Shown here: piece after piece, positions 1 to 8,169 of the stretch
Numbering within the stretch: position 1 is the stretch's first letter
How the letters are laid out: every line of letters begins with the position of its first letter
NCBI GenBank assembly: GCA_015056765.1
Contig: SVFQ01000004.1
Location: 1 to 64,000, forward strand
DNA length: 64,000 nt
Direction: 5' to 3'
Origin: Lachnospiraceae bacterium
Lineage (GTDB): Bacteria; Bacillota; Clostridia; Lachnospirales; Lachnospiraceae
Made by a program: the position numbers and the translations under genes
The notes under the pieces: generated by a model
Told to the model about the DNA's origin: nothing
The model's database searches: none
Seen by the model: the letters and a program-made list of their open reading frames with translations, nothing else

Positions 1-273
1 CGGAATAGAATCCGCAAATGCCGTAGCTACACCGGTGATCACATTGGTAGCTCCGGGACCGGAAGTCACTGCGCATACTCCTACTGTACCTCTTGCTCTG
101 GCAAGACCACTGGCAGCATGCGCGGCGTTTTGTTCCGTGCGAATCAGAATCGAATGAATATCCGACTCTAAGATACTATTATAAAAAGGTGCGATTGCAA
201 CCCCCGGATAGCCGAAGACGGTATCTACGCCTTCCGCTTCAAGACATGCAACAAGTGCATCAGCTCCGTTCAT
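1..273 (-). CDS. ilvB: Acetolactate synthase large subunit-like ThDP enzyme, N-terminal fragment
   Basis: The first 91 codons of a gene that runs off the left edge. The start ATG at 273 has an AGGAGG-type site just upstream (281-286). The peptide has the ThDP-enzyme N-terminus: VDTVFGYPG, the catalytic-glutamate segment RTEQNAAHAA, and TSGPGATN. These are typical of acetolactate synthase, which joins two pyruvates at the start of valine/leucine synthesis. It lies 43 bp downstream of the cobalamin half of methionine synthase with no terminator between, so co-transcription is likely. It is clearly different from the complete ilvB at 36929-38614 (GYPGVAIAPFY here, GYPGGTILNIY there). With most of the gene missing, a related ThDP enzyme cannot be excluded. 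Confidence 0.8.
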   Translation of the reverse strand, partial: MNGADALVACLEAEGVDTVFGYPGVAIAPFYNSILESDIHSILIRTEQNAAHAASGLARARGTVGVCAVTSGPGATNVITGVATAFADSIP

Positions 274-316
274 ATCAAGTCCTCCTCACGACTTTATGAT
301 AAGTTCTGGATTATGT

Positions 317-982
317 TTATGCAAGGCCGCAAAGCTTTTCTGCTACTTTTACAGCTTCTGCAGCATCTTTTGAATAACCGTCTGCGCCGATTTCATCAGC
401 AAATTCTTGAGTGACCACAGCGCCACCCACCATGATTTTTCCTGTATATCCTTTTTCTTTGGCAGTTTTCACTACCACACGCATTTCCTGCATGGTTGTA
501 GTCATAAGAGCCGATAAACCAATGATTTTTGCATTTTCCTCAATTGCAGTTTTGACAATCAGCTCTGTGTCTACGTCTTTTCCTAAATCGATTACGGTAA
601 AACCATAGTTTTTCAACATCATAGCCACGAGATTCTTTCCAATATCGTGTACATCTCCTGCCACAGTGGCAATCACTACTGTAGGCATATCCTGTTTATC
701 ACTGTCTTCCTTCAGCATTGGCTCTAAATACTCAATAGCAAGCTTCATACTTTCTGCAGAGGCGATTAGCTGGGGAAGAAAATACCTGCCCTGATCAAAA
801 AATGCACCTACATCATTGATAGCCGGAAGAAGAACTTCATCCAGCAGTTTCTGTGGTCTCGAAGATGCAGCTAGGCAGACCTTCACATGATCCACTATGG
901 TTTTTTTATTTCCCTTTAGGACGTCTTTATATAGTTGTTCCTCTTCTGACGTGCGAGAAAACTCGCTCTCTTTTTCTTCCAT
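317..982 (-). CDS. metH: Cobalamin-binding half of methionine synthase (corrinoid protein)
   Basis: A 221-aa corrinoid protein: a helical cap domain (about residues 15-90) followed by a Rossmann-like B12 domain with the signature GDVHDIGKN, whose His is the lower cobalt ligand, then SALMTTTMQEM and VGGAVV. Such modules carry the methyl group between methyltetrahydrofolate and homocysteine. Its ATG lies 14 nt after the stop of the homocysteine/pterin gene, in the -1 frame relative to it, and no Shine-Dalgarno is visible in front of it. In most bacteria these domains form one polypeptide. Here the fusion could be restored by a -1 shift at the A7 run (940-1006). If made alone, it would be the partner corrinoid protein of the 997-2820 product. 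The AdoMet activation domain of E. coli MetH is absent. Confidence 0.9.
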   Translation of the reverse strand: MEEKESEFSRTSEEEQLYKDVLKGNKKTIVDHVKVCLAASSRPQKLLDEVLLPAINDVGAFFDQGRYFLPQLIASAESMKLAIEYLEPMLKEDSDKQDMPTVVIATVAGDVHDIGKNLVAMMLKNYGFTVIDLGKDVDTELIVKTAIEENAKIIGLSALMTTTMQEMRVVVKTAKEKGYTGKIMVGGAVVTQEFADEIGADGYSKDAAEAVKVAEKLCGLA

Positions 983-1006
983 ACCAGAAGAGGTTTCTAT
1001 TTTTTT
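940..1006 (-). promoter_or_regulatory. Candidate -1 ribosomal frameshift signal in metH
   Basis: Read on the minus strand, the frame of the upstream gene is GGA AAA AAA TAG. This places an in-phase A-AAA-AAA slippery heptamer (1006-1000) directly before the UAG (999-997). Six nt after the heptamer starts a perfect 9-bp stem, CCTCTTCTG (993-985) pairing with CAGAAGAGG (948-940), which two wobble pairs can extend. Inside its loop is a second hairpin, GCGAG/CTCGC (966-962 with 957-953). A -1 slip bypasses the stop, reads IETSSG and continues in phase into the cobalamin gene. Heptamer, spacer and stem match known bacterial -1 sites. A one-base indel or transcriptional slippage in the A7 run would restore the same fusion. 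Confidence 0.6.
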
Positions 1007-2820
1007 CCGCTTACATCAAGAATAACTCCATTTTGAGAAGCTAACAATCGATTCTTTTCTGCCTCTTCCGCTTCTTTTTTATGTTTTTCCGCTAAAGCGG
1101 AAGCAAACTCAATGTAACGAATATCACTTTCTTCTTTGGCAAGCAGTAAATCACTGGCATAGGCTGCGCAAAGCATGATTTCCTGGTTTGGATTCATAAT
1201 TGCCATAGTCAAGCCATCCGCAATAGCCATGGTAAGAAAAGCCGAATTCACATAAGGTCTTTCCGGTAGACCGAAAGAAATATTAGAAAGGCCACATATG
1301 GTTGCCAGTTCACTTTCTTTGCAGTGTCTGATGGTATCCAGGCACCTAATGGCAGCTTCTTTTTCGGCACCAACGGTAGCAACCAAGCCATCTACTACGA
1401 TATCCTCATTGGTAAGTCCCAGTTCATAGGCGTATTCCAATATCTTTTCGATATTACGATTTTTCTCTTCTGCATCCTTTGGCAAGCCTTCGTCGGAAAC
1501 TGGAAGGAGAATAAACATAGCTCCATATTTTTTCACCAACGGAAGGATTTTCTTAATCTTTACTTCCTCTAAAGACACAGAGTTTACCAGCGCCCTACCG
1601 GGATAAATACGAAGGGCGGCATCTAATACTTCCGGCATAGAGCTGTCTAAAGATAGCGGTAAAGAAGTAACGACAGAAAGCTCCTCAACAGCTTTCACCA
1701 TAAGTTCCTTCTCATCTACACCGCTCATTCCCATATTAACATCTAGAATGGAAGCGCCTGCGGCTTCTTGCTGCTCCGCAAAATCGATTACCATATCCAT
1801 ACTGCCTTCCTTCAAGGAAGCTTGTAATGCCTTCTTTCCGGTAGGATTTATACGCTCTCCAACAACCATAAAGGGGTCATCAAGGCCGAAGGCTAAGGTC
1901 TTTCTTTCGGATGTAAGGTACCGTTTTTCTTGATAAAAAGATACATTCTTCTTTTGCAAACTTGCGATTTTACTGATATAGGAAGGGTTGGTACCACAGC
2001 ATCCGCCAATGATACTAGCGCCTGCATCTATAATATGTTTCATGCCTTCATAAAAGGCATCAGCATCCATATCGTAATAAGTCTGGCCTTCTCCATCTAC
2101 TTTCGGCAAACCAGCATTCGGCTTACCAATGATAGGCTTTCTGGTCACTTCGCCCATCATCTTCAGTACTCCGGCCATTTCAATAGGTCCTGTTGAGCAG
2201 TTTGCTCCAATGGCATCGGCACCTAGATGGTCTAATACAACAGCAGCCGTTCTGGCATCTGTCCCATAAAGGGTCTTACCATCCATTTCAAAAGTAAGCG
2301 TAACCATCACCGGCAAATCACATACCTCTTTGGCCGCAATTAAAGCAGCTCGGCACTCCTGTAGGCTAAGCATGGTTTCTACAACCAAAAGATCCACGCC
2401 GGCCTTTGCTAAGTAGCCGATTTGCTCTTTATAGATATCTACCAGTTCTTCGAATTTCAAATCACCCATGGGCTCCAATTGTCTTCCGGTCATAGTTACA
2501 TCACCGGCAATCAAAGCCTTATCCCCTACAGCCTCCTTGGAGAGTTGCACCAGTTTTGTCATCATTTCTTCCATACGATCATATAGATTGTATTCTGAAA
2601 GTTTGATTCGATTTCCTGTAAAGGTAGGGGCATATATAATATTTGACCCCGCTTCCACATAAGCTTTTTGCAAAGAAATAAGGGTCTCCGGATGTTCTAA
2701 AACCCATGCTTCCGTACATACACCTCTTGGCATACCGGCTTTCATGAGATTAGAGCCCGTGGCCCCATCTAATACTACAGTATTTTCTTCAACAAATTTA
2801 CGAAACTCCTCTTTCGTCAT
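997..2820 (-). CDS. metH: Methionine synthase, homocysteine- and pterin-binding half
   Basis: A 607-aa protein with two (beta/alpha)8 modules. The homocysteine S-methyltransferase domain (about 1-300) has VLDGATGSNL, GANCSTGP and the zinc-binding GGCCGTNP. The pterin-binding, dihydropteroate-synthase-like domain (about 320-580) has VVGERINPTGKK and SILDVNMG. Together they transfer the methyl of 5-methyltetrahydrofolate through cob(I)alamin to homocysteine. The ATG at 2820 is preferred over an upstream GTG at 2844 because GAGGA lies 7 nt before it. The C-terminus is a charged linker (EAEEAEKNR) that ends at UAG right after an A7 run; the cobalamin domain follows in the -1 frame. metF lies nearby at 4379-5257. 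A promoter with an extended -10 is at 2854-2883. Confidence 0.93.
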   Translation of the reverse strand: MTKEEFRKFVEENTVVLDGATGSNLMKAGMPRGVCTEAWVLEHPETLISLQKAYVEAGSNIIYAPTFTGNRIKLSEYNLYDRMEEMMTKLVQLSKEAVGDKALIAGDVTMTGRQLEPMGDLKFEELVDIYKEQIGYLAKAGVDLLVVETMLSLQECRAALIAAKEVCDLPVMVTLTFEMDGKTLYGTDARTAAVVLDHLGADAIGANCSTGPIEMAGVLKMMGEVTRKPIIGKPNAGLPKVDGEGQTYYDMDADAFYEGMKHIIDAGASIIGGCCGTNPSYISKIASLQKKNVSFYQEKRYLTSERKTLAFGLDDPFMVVGERINPTGKKALQASLKEGSMDMVIDFAEQQEAAGASILDVNMGMSGVDEKELMVKAVEELSVVTSLPLSLDSSMPEVLDAALRIYPGRALVNSVSLEEVKIKKILPLVKKYGAMFILLPVSDEGLPKDAEEKNRNIEKILEYAYELGLTNEDIVVDGLVATVGAEKEAAIRCLDTIRHCKESELATICGLSNISFGLPERPYVNSAFLTMAIADGLTMAIMNPNQEIMLCAAYASDLLLAKEESDIRYIEFASALAEKHKKEAEEAEKNRLLASQNGVILDVSGKK

Positions 2821-2853
2821 TCCTGTTTCCTCGCCCTCTGTCACGTTTCATCT

Positions 2854-2883
2854 ATCATATCACGACAAAAACTAGGTTGTAAA
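2854..2883 (-). promoter_or_regulatory. Promoter of metH
   Basis: A -35 box TTTACA (2883-2878), an 18-bp spacer and a -10 box TATGAT (2859-2854), preceded by an extended TG (2862-2861). It lies about 34 bp before the metH start codon. Its -35 overlaps the -35 of the divergent lipoprotein promoter. Confidence 0.6.
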
Positions 2884-2905
2884 ACCCCTTTTTCTCATGT
2901 AAGAT
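2877..2905 (+). promoter_or_regulatory. Promoter of the lipoprotein gene
   Basis: A -35 box TTGTAA (2877-2882), a 17-bp spacer and a -10 box TAAGAT (2900-2905). A good Shine-Dalgarno (AGGGAG) and ATG 2933 follow. The -35 lies in the imperfect palindrome GGTTGTAAAACC (2875-2886), shared with the opposing metH promoter. Confidence 0.5.
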
Positions 2906-2932
2906 AAGGAAAGAACAATATAGGGAGACGGA

Positions 2933-3481
2933 ATGATGAAAAGAATGACCAAATGCCTGCTTTTAGGCTTATTTTTATGTGTACTTGCCGGATGTGGTAA
3001 GAAAAATGACGAATTAACTACGTACAAAACAAATATGGAGACTTTTTGTGCCAATGTGGCAGCCATAGGCCAGCGTATTGATGCGATTGATACAACCAGC
3101 GAATCTTCTACTACCGAATTTTTAGGACTTATGGACCAGCTCAGTGAACAGTTCTCTAAAATGGCTGCTTTACCGGTACCGGACAGATTTAGTGCTGCTT
3201 CCGATTTAGCCATTGAAGCCAGTGAAAATATGAGCAATGCTGTCACATACTATCATCAGGCTTATGAAGGAGAGACTTTCTCCCAAAACTATGCAGAAGC
3301 TGCCAACGAGTATTACTCTCGTGCCAATGAGCGTTTACAGTATGTTTTGCAAATCCTCCATGGCGAAGATGTAACTCAAATGGATTTATCCTTTGCTGAC
3401 GAAATCATTGATCCTGCTGCGGCATTAGAAGAAGATGGCTTCTACGAAGAAGAGACTTCCACTGAAACCATTTCCGAATAA
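2933..3481 (+). CDS. Small lipoprotein of unknown function
   Basis: A 182-aa protein with a lipoprotein signal peptide: MMKRMTKC, a hydrophobic stretch and the lipobox LAGC, so the mature protein should begin at Cys of CGKK and be tethered to the outer face of the membrane. The mature part is acidic and predicted helical, with no motif I recognise. The C-terminal tail is Glu/Thr-rich. AGGGAG precedes the start. It is one of only three plus-strand genes, is transcribed divergently from metH from an overlapping promoter region, and ends at a terminator shared with the convergent GNAT gene. I assign no function. Confidence 0.85.
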   Translation: MMKRMTKCLLLGLFLCVLAGCGKKNDELTTYKTNMETFCANVAAIGQRIDAIDTTSESSTTEFLGLMDQLSEQFSKMAALPVPDRFSAASDLAIEASENMSNAVTYYHQAYEGETFSQNYAEAANEYYSRANERLQYVLQILHGEDVTQMDLSFADEIIDPAAALEEDGFYEEETSTETISE

Positions 3482-3500
3482 AACATATCGAAAAAGTAAA

Positions 3501-3533
3501 AACCTCTTTCCAATCTGGAAAGAGGTTCTTTTT
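3501..3533. terminator. Bidirectional terminator
   Basis: A perfect 11-bp stem, AACCTCTTTCC (3501-3511) with GGAAAGAGGTT (3517-3527), has a 5-nt loop. A T run follows on the plus strand, and an A run precedes it, giving a U tail on the minus strand. It separates the convergent lipoprotein and GNAT genes. Confidence 0.85.
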
Positions 3534-4353
3534 AGATTCCGGTAGCTACATCAATAATAAACAAGAATCCAATAAACAATGCTACGATTACCATAAGCCC
3601 AACCAAAAGTTTCAGTAACGTAGGAAGAATATTTCTATGCTCTCTACTTCCGGCAAAAATCCCATTTAGAAAGCCCATAACGCTAAAAATAAGCCCCCAC
3701 ACAGGGATGGTAAAAATAACCAGCATTCCTACCACGCTCATGACAAAAAACACACCGGTAAAGTTTGTCCTATTTAGTAGGATGCCAAGAAATAAGGAAA
3801 GACTAAGTATCAGAACGCCAATCCCGGAAAACAGAAAAATACTATTGATCCATTCATTTGCTTTCACGAGATATCCGGTTTTCACATCTTTTCGGTAAAT
3901 GCGGCACTGGCCACCTCCAAGTTCCGTTAAATACTCCTGGAATACGGCCCCATACTTTTCATAAAGTCCCTCGTGACCTGTGGATATATAAAAGCTAGAA
4001 TACTTATCCTTTTTGCAAAGCTTGGTCACATGATCCATTAAATGCCACATCAAATGTTTACCACGATACTCCGGATAGGTGTAAACAAATCCCATCCAAG
4101 GCGTTAGCTCCGTATTGGGAATGTTATCCTTATGGGCATAGGTACAATAACTTGCCACCAAATCCTTCTTTGTATCGATAAGCAAAAGGAACTTAGAGCC
4201 TTCTCCCGTAAATTCAAAAAAGGTTCCTTCCCTCAGCATCTTCGTCATTAACGCACCGGCATCCCAATCGCTTTGACTGATGCGTTCTAAATACTTTTGC
4301 TGTTTTTCCGCATTACATGCAAAATAGTCTATTACTTTCCATTTCTGAAACAT
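3532..4353 (-). CDS. GNAT N-acetyltransferase fused to a membrane domain
   Basis: A 273-aa protein. The N-terminal half (about 1-155) looks like a GNAT acyltransferase: YTYPEYRGKHLMWHLMDHV resembles the acetyl-CoA-binding R-x-x-G-K region, and a YEKYGAVF segment is typical of the C-terminal part of the fold. The C-terminal third has about three hydrophobic helices (roughly 168-191, 197-230 and 247-270) and no GNAT residues, so the enzyme should be held on the cytoplasmic side of the membrane. A GGGGAG lies close before ATG 4353. It sits just upstream of metF in transcription terms only by proximity, being the last gene before the shared terminator. The substrate is unknown. Confidence 0.75.
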   Translation of the reverse strand: MFQKWKVIDYFACNAEKQQKYLERISQSDWDAGALMTKMLREGTFFEFTGEGSKFLLLIDTKKDLVASYCTYAHKDNIPNTELTPWMGFVYTYPEYRGKHLMWHLMDHVTKLCKKDKYSSFYISTGHEGLYEKYGAVFQEYLTELGGGQCRIYRKDVKTGYLVKANEWINSIFLFSGIGVLILSLSLFLGILLNRTNFTGVFFVMSVVGMLVIFTIPVWGLIFSVMGFLNGIFAGSREHRNILPTLLKLLVGLMVIVALFIGFLFIIDVATGI

Positions 4354-4378
4354 ACACTCCCCATCCTGTCCTTCTATA

Positions 4379-5257
4379 TTATTTGCCTATAATCGCTGAT
4401 AGATTATCCTGAATCGCTTTCGCCACATCAGGTTTATTCATGGAATACACATGTACCGTAGAAATTCCATTGGCATATAAATCGATGATCTGATCTGTTG
4501 CATATGCGATTCCTGCCTGTTTCATGGCTTCCGGATCAGAGCCGAAATGATCCACCAGACTTTTAAAACGCTGTGGCATAAAAGAGCCGGAAAGCTTAAT
4601 GGCACGTTCTACCTGATTGGCATTGGTAATAGGCATAATTCCTGGTACCACAGGGCAAGTAACCCCAGCCTCTCGAAGCTTATACATAAAATTAAAAAAT
4701 AAATTGTTATCAAACACCATCTGGGTAGTTAAAAAGTCTGCCCCCGCATCTACCTTTTCTTTTAGGTGCTGAATATCTTCCTTCTGATTTGCGCTTTCCG
4801 GGTGCAATTCCGGATAGCACGCTGCCCCGATGCAGAAATCCCCGTTGCTTTCTTTTAATTCCCTAATCAACTGAATGGCATATTGATAATCCCACTTGCT
4901 GCGATCTGTCTGCTCCAATTCCGGAGTCAAGTCACCGCGAAGGGCCATAACATTCTGGATTCCGGCTTGTTTCATAGCTTCTATCTGAGCCTTTACGGTA
5001 TCTTTGCTAGAGGATACACAGGTCAAATGAGCCAAAGTCGGTACTCCAAACTTTTGCTGGATATTCTGTGCAATGTCGATGGTAAATCTACTGGTGCCGC
5101 CACCGGCGCCATAGGTAACACTCATAAAAGAAGGATGGAAGCTTGCAATCTCCTCTGTAGCAACTTTTACATTTTCAAAACTTGTCTCTTTTTTGGGTGG
5201 AAACACTTCAAAAGAAAGCTCTGTCTTCCCATCCTTGATAATATCAATGATTTTCAT
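4379..5257 (-). CDS. metF: Methylenetetrahydrofolate reductase
   Basis: A 292-aa flavoprotein reducing 5,10-methylene-THF to 5-methyl-THF, the methyl donor for methionine synthase. It has the usual length and landmarks: SFEVFPPKK at the N-terminus with the catalytic Glu, SVTYGAGGG, HLTC, NVMALRGD, GAACYPE and TQMVFDNNLF. The start follows AGGGA, and the start codon lies 2 nt after the stop of the threonine aldolase gene, so the two are co-transcribed. Threonine aldolase yields glycine and metF handles the one-carbon unit, so the context is one-carbon metabolism feeding the nearby metH. Confidence 0.97.
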   Translation of the reverse strand: MKIIDIIKDGKTELSFEVFPPKKETSFENVKVATEEIASFHPSFMSVTYGAGGGTSRFTIDIAQNIQQKFGVPTLAHLTCVSSSKDTVKAQIEAMKQAGIQNVMALRGDLTPELEQTDRSKWDYQYAIQLIRELKESNGDFCIGAACYPELHPESANQKEDIQHLKEKVDAGADFLTTQMVFDNNLFFNFMYKLREAGVTCPVVPGIMPITNANQVERAIKLSGSFMPQRFKSLVDHFGSDPEAMKQAGIAYATDQIIDLYANGISTVHVYSMNKPDVAKAIQDNLSAIIGK

Positions 5258-5259
5258 TT

Positions 5260-6300
5260 TTATCCCTCATAAATCTCTTTTAGCGCTGCATCTAATCCAT
5301 GCAAATCGGACTCTAAAGTAGACCAGCTGGTAGCAAGTCTGATTACCGTATGGCTTTCGTCATATTTCTCCCAAAAGCCAACAGCGACTTTTTCCTGTAA
5401 TTTTTTCAGTTTATGATTCTCTAAGACGATGAACTGCTGATTTGTAGGAGAATCCAGGAAAAACTGACAGGAATACTTTTTCAAAATATCCTTCAGTTTC
5501 TCTGCCATATCGATGGCATGCTTACTTATCTCAAAATACAAATCATCAGTAAACAAGGTATCAAACTGAAGCCCTAACAGTCTGCCTTTTGCTAGTAAGG
5601 CTCCACGCTTTTTGTAGGAATTCAGGAAATGTTTCGGACAATTATCATGGGTAAAGACAATGGCTTCTCCACATAAAGCCCCGACTTTGGTACCTCCGAT
5701 GTAGAACACATCACAAAGCTTCACCAAATCCTGTAAGGTCACATCCGTCTGTCTGCTCATGAGACCATAGCCAAGTCTGGCTCCATCTACGAAAAGTGGA
5801 ATCTCATACGATTTGCAGATAGCAGATAAATCAGTAAGTTCCTGCTTCGTATATAAGGTGCCGTATTCTGTGGGGTGTGAAATATAAACCAACCCAGGGA
5901 ACACCATGTGTTCATGGTTATCATCTGCGTAGAAATCCGCCAGTAACGCTTTCAAATCGGAAGCATTGATTTTACCGTTCTGCTGCGGTAAAGGTAGGAC
6001 TTTGTTGCCGGTGTACTCTACGGCACCAGCTTCGTGGGCATTAATATGTCCTGTGGCAGCAGCAACTACGCCTTCATAGTCCTTAAGCATCGTGGCAATC
6101 ACAATCATGTTGGTTTGTGTACCACCGGTCAGAAACTCTACCGTCACGTCAGCGCCACAAGCTTTCTGAATCTTTTCTTTGGCGCTTTTGGTATAACTAT
6201 CATCTCCATACCCGGCCATAGGCTCCATATTGGTTTCCATGAGTCTTTGTAAAATTTTTGGATGCGCTCCACAGATGTAATCACTTTGAAACGAAATCAT
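5260..6300 (-). CDS. ltaE: Low-specificity L-threonine aldolase
   Basis: A 346-aa PLP enzyme of the beta-eliminating lyase/threonine aldolase family, which cleaves L-threonine or allo-threonine to glycine and acetaldehyde. Visible family features are TGGTQTNMIVIATML, HINAHEAGAVE, FVDGARLGYGL and the PLP-lysine segment YIGGTKVGALCGEA. GAGGAG precedes ATG 6300. It is directly upstream of metF with a 2-nt gap. A hairpin without a U tract lies between it and the upstream ABC gene. The exact stereopreference cannot be told from sequence. Confidence 0.93.
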   Translation of the reverse strand: MISFQSDYICGAHPKILQRLMETNMEPMAGYGDDSYTKSAKEKIQKACGADVTVEFLTGGTQTNMIVIATMLKDYEGVVAAATGHINAHEAGAVEYTGNKVLPLPQQNGKINASDLKALLADFYADDNHEHMVFPGLVYISHPTEYGTLYTKQELTDLSAICKSYEIPLFVDGARLGYGLMSRQTDVTLQDLVKLCDVFYIGGTKVGALCGEAIVFTHDNCPKHFLNSYKKRGALLAKGRLLGLQFDTLFTDDLYFEISKHAIDMAEKLKDILKKYSCQFFLDSPTNQQFIVLENHKLKKLQEKVAVGFWEKYDESHTVIRLATSWSTLESDLHGLDAALKEIYEG

Positions 6301-6338
6301 AACTATTCTCCTCGTTTTAGATTTGTTCCCTCATAAAT

Positions 6339-6366
6339 CGAGGCAACTTGCACTGCAAATTGCCTC
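6339..6366 (-). repeat. Inverted repeat between ABC exporter gene and ltaE
   Basis: CGAGGCAA (6339-6346) pairs with TTGCCTCG (6359-6366), and inside it TTGC pairs with GCAA, so an RNA hairpin of about 12 bp with one internal mismatch is possible. Neither strand has a good T tract after it. It may be a weak terminator for the exporter operon or an mRNA end or processing site. Confidence 0.45.
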
Positions 6367-6396
6367 GTACTATACTACAATATCATATTTTCAGAA

Positions 6397-8169
6397 TTAA
6401 CTCACCTTTTGGGCGGTATATAATCGATAATAATATCCTTTTTTCGCCATGAGTTCTTCATGACTACCGCATTCCATGATTCCTCCATTATCGATATACA
6501 TGATTTTATCGCAATTTCGAATGGTGGATAGGCGATGGGCAATAATAAAGCTGGTTCTGCCCTTTAACATGGCATTTAAGCCCATTTGCAGAGCATGTTC
6601 CGTCTGCACATCAATACTGGATGTAGCCTCATCTAACACTAAAATAGACGGATTAGACAAAAGCGTTCTTGCAAAGGAAATCAGCTGTTTTTGACCCTCA
6701 CTTAGAGAAGAACCACGCTCTTTTACCTCTGTGAGGTATCCATCCTTCATGGAGCTTATAAACTCATCTGCACATACAGTCTTACTAGCTTCGATAATCT
6801 CTTCCTTCGTAGCGTCTAATTTACCATATCGGATATTATCCTCTATGGTACCGGAGAAAATAAAGCTATCCTGCATCATAATGCCCATTTGGCTTCGAAG
6901 AGAATGCAGGGTCACTTTGGAAATATCCTGATCATCGATGAGGACCTCTCCGGCATTCACATTATAGAATCTGGAAATCAGGTTTACGATGGTACTCTTT
7001 CCTGCACCTGTAGGACCTACTAAAGCTACACTTTCACCGGGTTCAACAGTAAAGGATAAATCTGTCAGAATATCTTTTGTCTCATCATAGGCAAAATCTA
7101 CATGTTTGAATTCCACCTTGCCTTTAATCGGAGGCATGGTAATGGCATCTTCTGCATCTTTTACTTCTACCGGCTCATCAATGGTTTCAAAAATACGCTC
7201 CAAATAAGCAATATTATTGATAAAGTTATTAAAGATATTACCAAGGTTCATGATGGGCTGCCAGAAGAAGGAAGCGTAACTGGAAATCGCTACAATGGTA
7301 CCTAGAGATTTATTTCCTTGACCAAAGACAACTAAACCAAAAAGGAAAATCGCTGCACGAACCAATACGGAAATCGTATCAATTCCGGGCCAAACTAGGT
7401 TCGAATACATAACTGCCGTATGCCAGGTTTTTCGACAATCATCGGACAATTCTTTGAATACTTCGGCGTTTTCATCTTCTCTGGAAAAAATCTGGGTGAT
7501 TCTGGCACCTACGATATTCTCCTGCAGATATGCATTTAAATTGGAATTCTTATTGGATACTGCCTGCCATGCCTTGCGCTGTTTATTCTTGATGTAATTC
7601 ATGAAAATAGCCAGGAAAGGAACGCCGCACATTACCACAAGGGCCAGCTGCACATCTACCGCAAACATAAATCCAATGATAAATAACAAGTTAAAGCCTT
7701 CCAGTACGATATTAATTAAACCATTAGACAACATATCTGATACAGAGTTTACATAGTTTACAACACGAATCAGAATCTTACCATGTGGTCTATCGTCATA
7801 ATATTGGAAAGGTAGCTCCTGTAAATGTTCAAAAATATCTTTACGAATATCAAAAATGATATTTTGGCTCACATCAACCATAATACGGCCTCTAATGGTG
7901 GCAAATAAGGTACTGATTGCATAAACAAGTACAAGAAGTGCAACCAATTGAAACAGCATTGTGGTATTTGCTGCGGGGATTGCCACGTCCAAAGCCTTTT
8001 GAATAATCATAGGAGCCAAATACCCAAAGGCACCGCCGATTCCACTTAACGTCATGGCAAACAACATGCGCTTAATATATTTTTTAATATAACCGGAGGC
8101 TCTTAGTAAATGCTTTATGTCAAAAGGCTCTTCCAGTTTTTCGTCTACTTTATATGTATTTCTTGCCAT
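6397..8169 (-). CDS. ABC exporter half-transporter with consensus Walker B
   Basis: A 590-aa type IV ABC exporter: six transmembrane helices (about 35-320) and a nucleotide-binding domain (about 350-590). It has Walker A GPTGAGKST, Walker B ILVLDEATSS with the catalytic Glu, and the switch His in AHRLST. Its signature is LSEGQ rather than LSGGQ. The start ATG overlaps the stop of the upstream half-transporter by one base. The pair matches asymmetric heterodimers such as BmrCD, LmrCD and TM287/288, which export drugs or lipids. In such dimers the intact site uses this subunit's Walker motifs with the partner's LSGGQ. The substrate is unknown. Confidence 0.93.
   Translation of the reverse strand: MARNTYKVDEKLEEPFDIKHLLRASGYIKKYIKRMLFAMTLSGIGGAFGYLAPMIIQKALDVAIPAANTTMLFQLVALLVLVYAISTLFATIRGRIMVDVSQNIIFDIRKDIFEHLQELPFQYYDDRPHGKILIRVVNYVNSVSDMLSNGLINIVLEGFNLLFIIGFMFAVDVQLALVVMCGVPFLAIFMNYIKNKQRKAWQAVSNKNSNLNAYLQENIVGARITQIFSREDENAEVFKELSDDCRKTWHTAVMYSNLVWPGIDTISVLVRAAIFLFGLVVFGQGNKSLGTIVAISSYASFFWQPIMNLGNIFNNFINNIAYLERIFETIDEPVEVKDAEDAITMPPIKGKVEFKHVDFAYDETKDILTDLSFTVEPGESVALVGPTGAGKSTIVNLISRFYNVNAGEVLIDDQDISKVTLHSLRSQMGIMMQDSFIFSGTIEDNIRYGKLDATKEEIIEASKTVCADEFISSMKDGYLTEVKERGSSLSEGQKQLISFARTLLSNPSILVLDEATSSIDVQTEHALQMGLNAMLKGRTSFIIAHRLSTIRNCDKIMYIDNGGIMECGSHEELMAKKGYYYRLYTAQKVS

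Noticed and set aside
2821-2932. Cobalamin or SAM riboswitch before metH
   Set aside because: Only 112 nt lie between the genes and two divergent promoters fill them; no leader long enough exists.
2872-3246. Minus-strand open frame of 124 codons opposite the lipoprotein gene
   Set aside because: The plus-strand gene has a signal peptide, lipobox, ribosome site and terminator; the minus frame has none.
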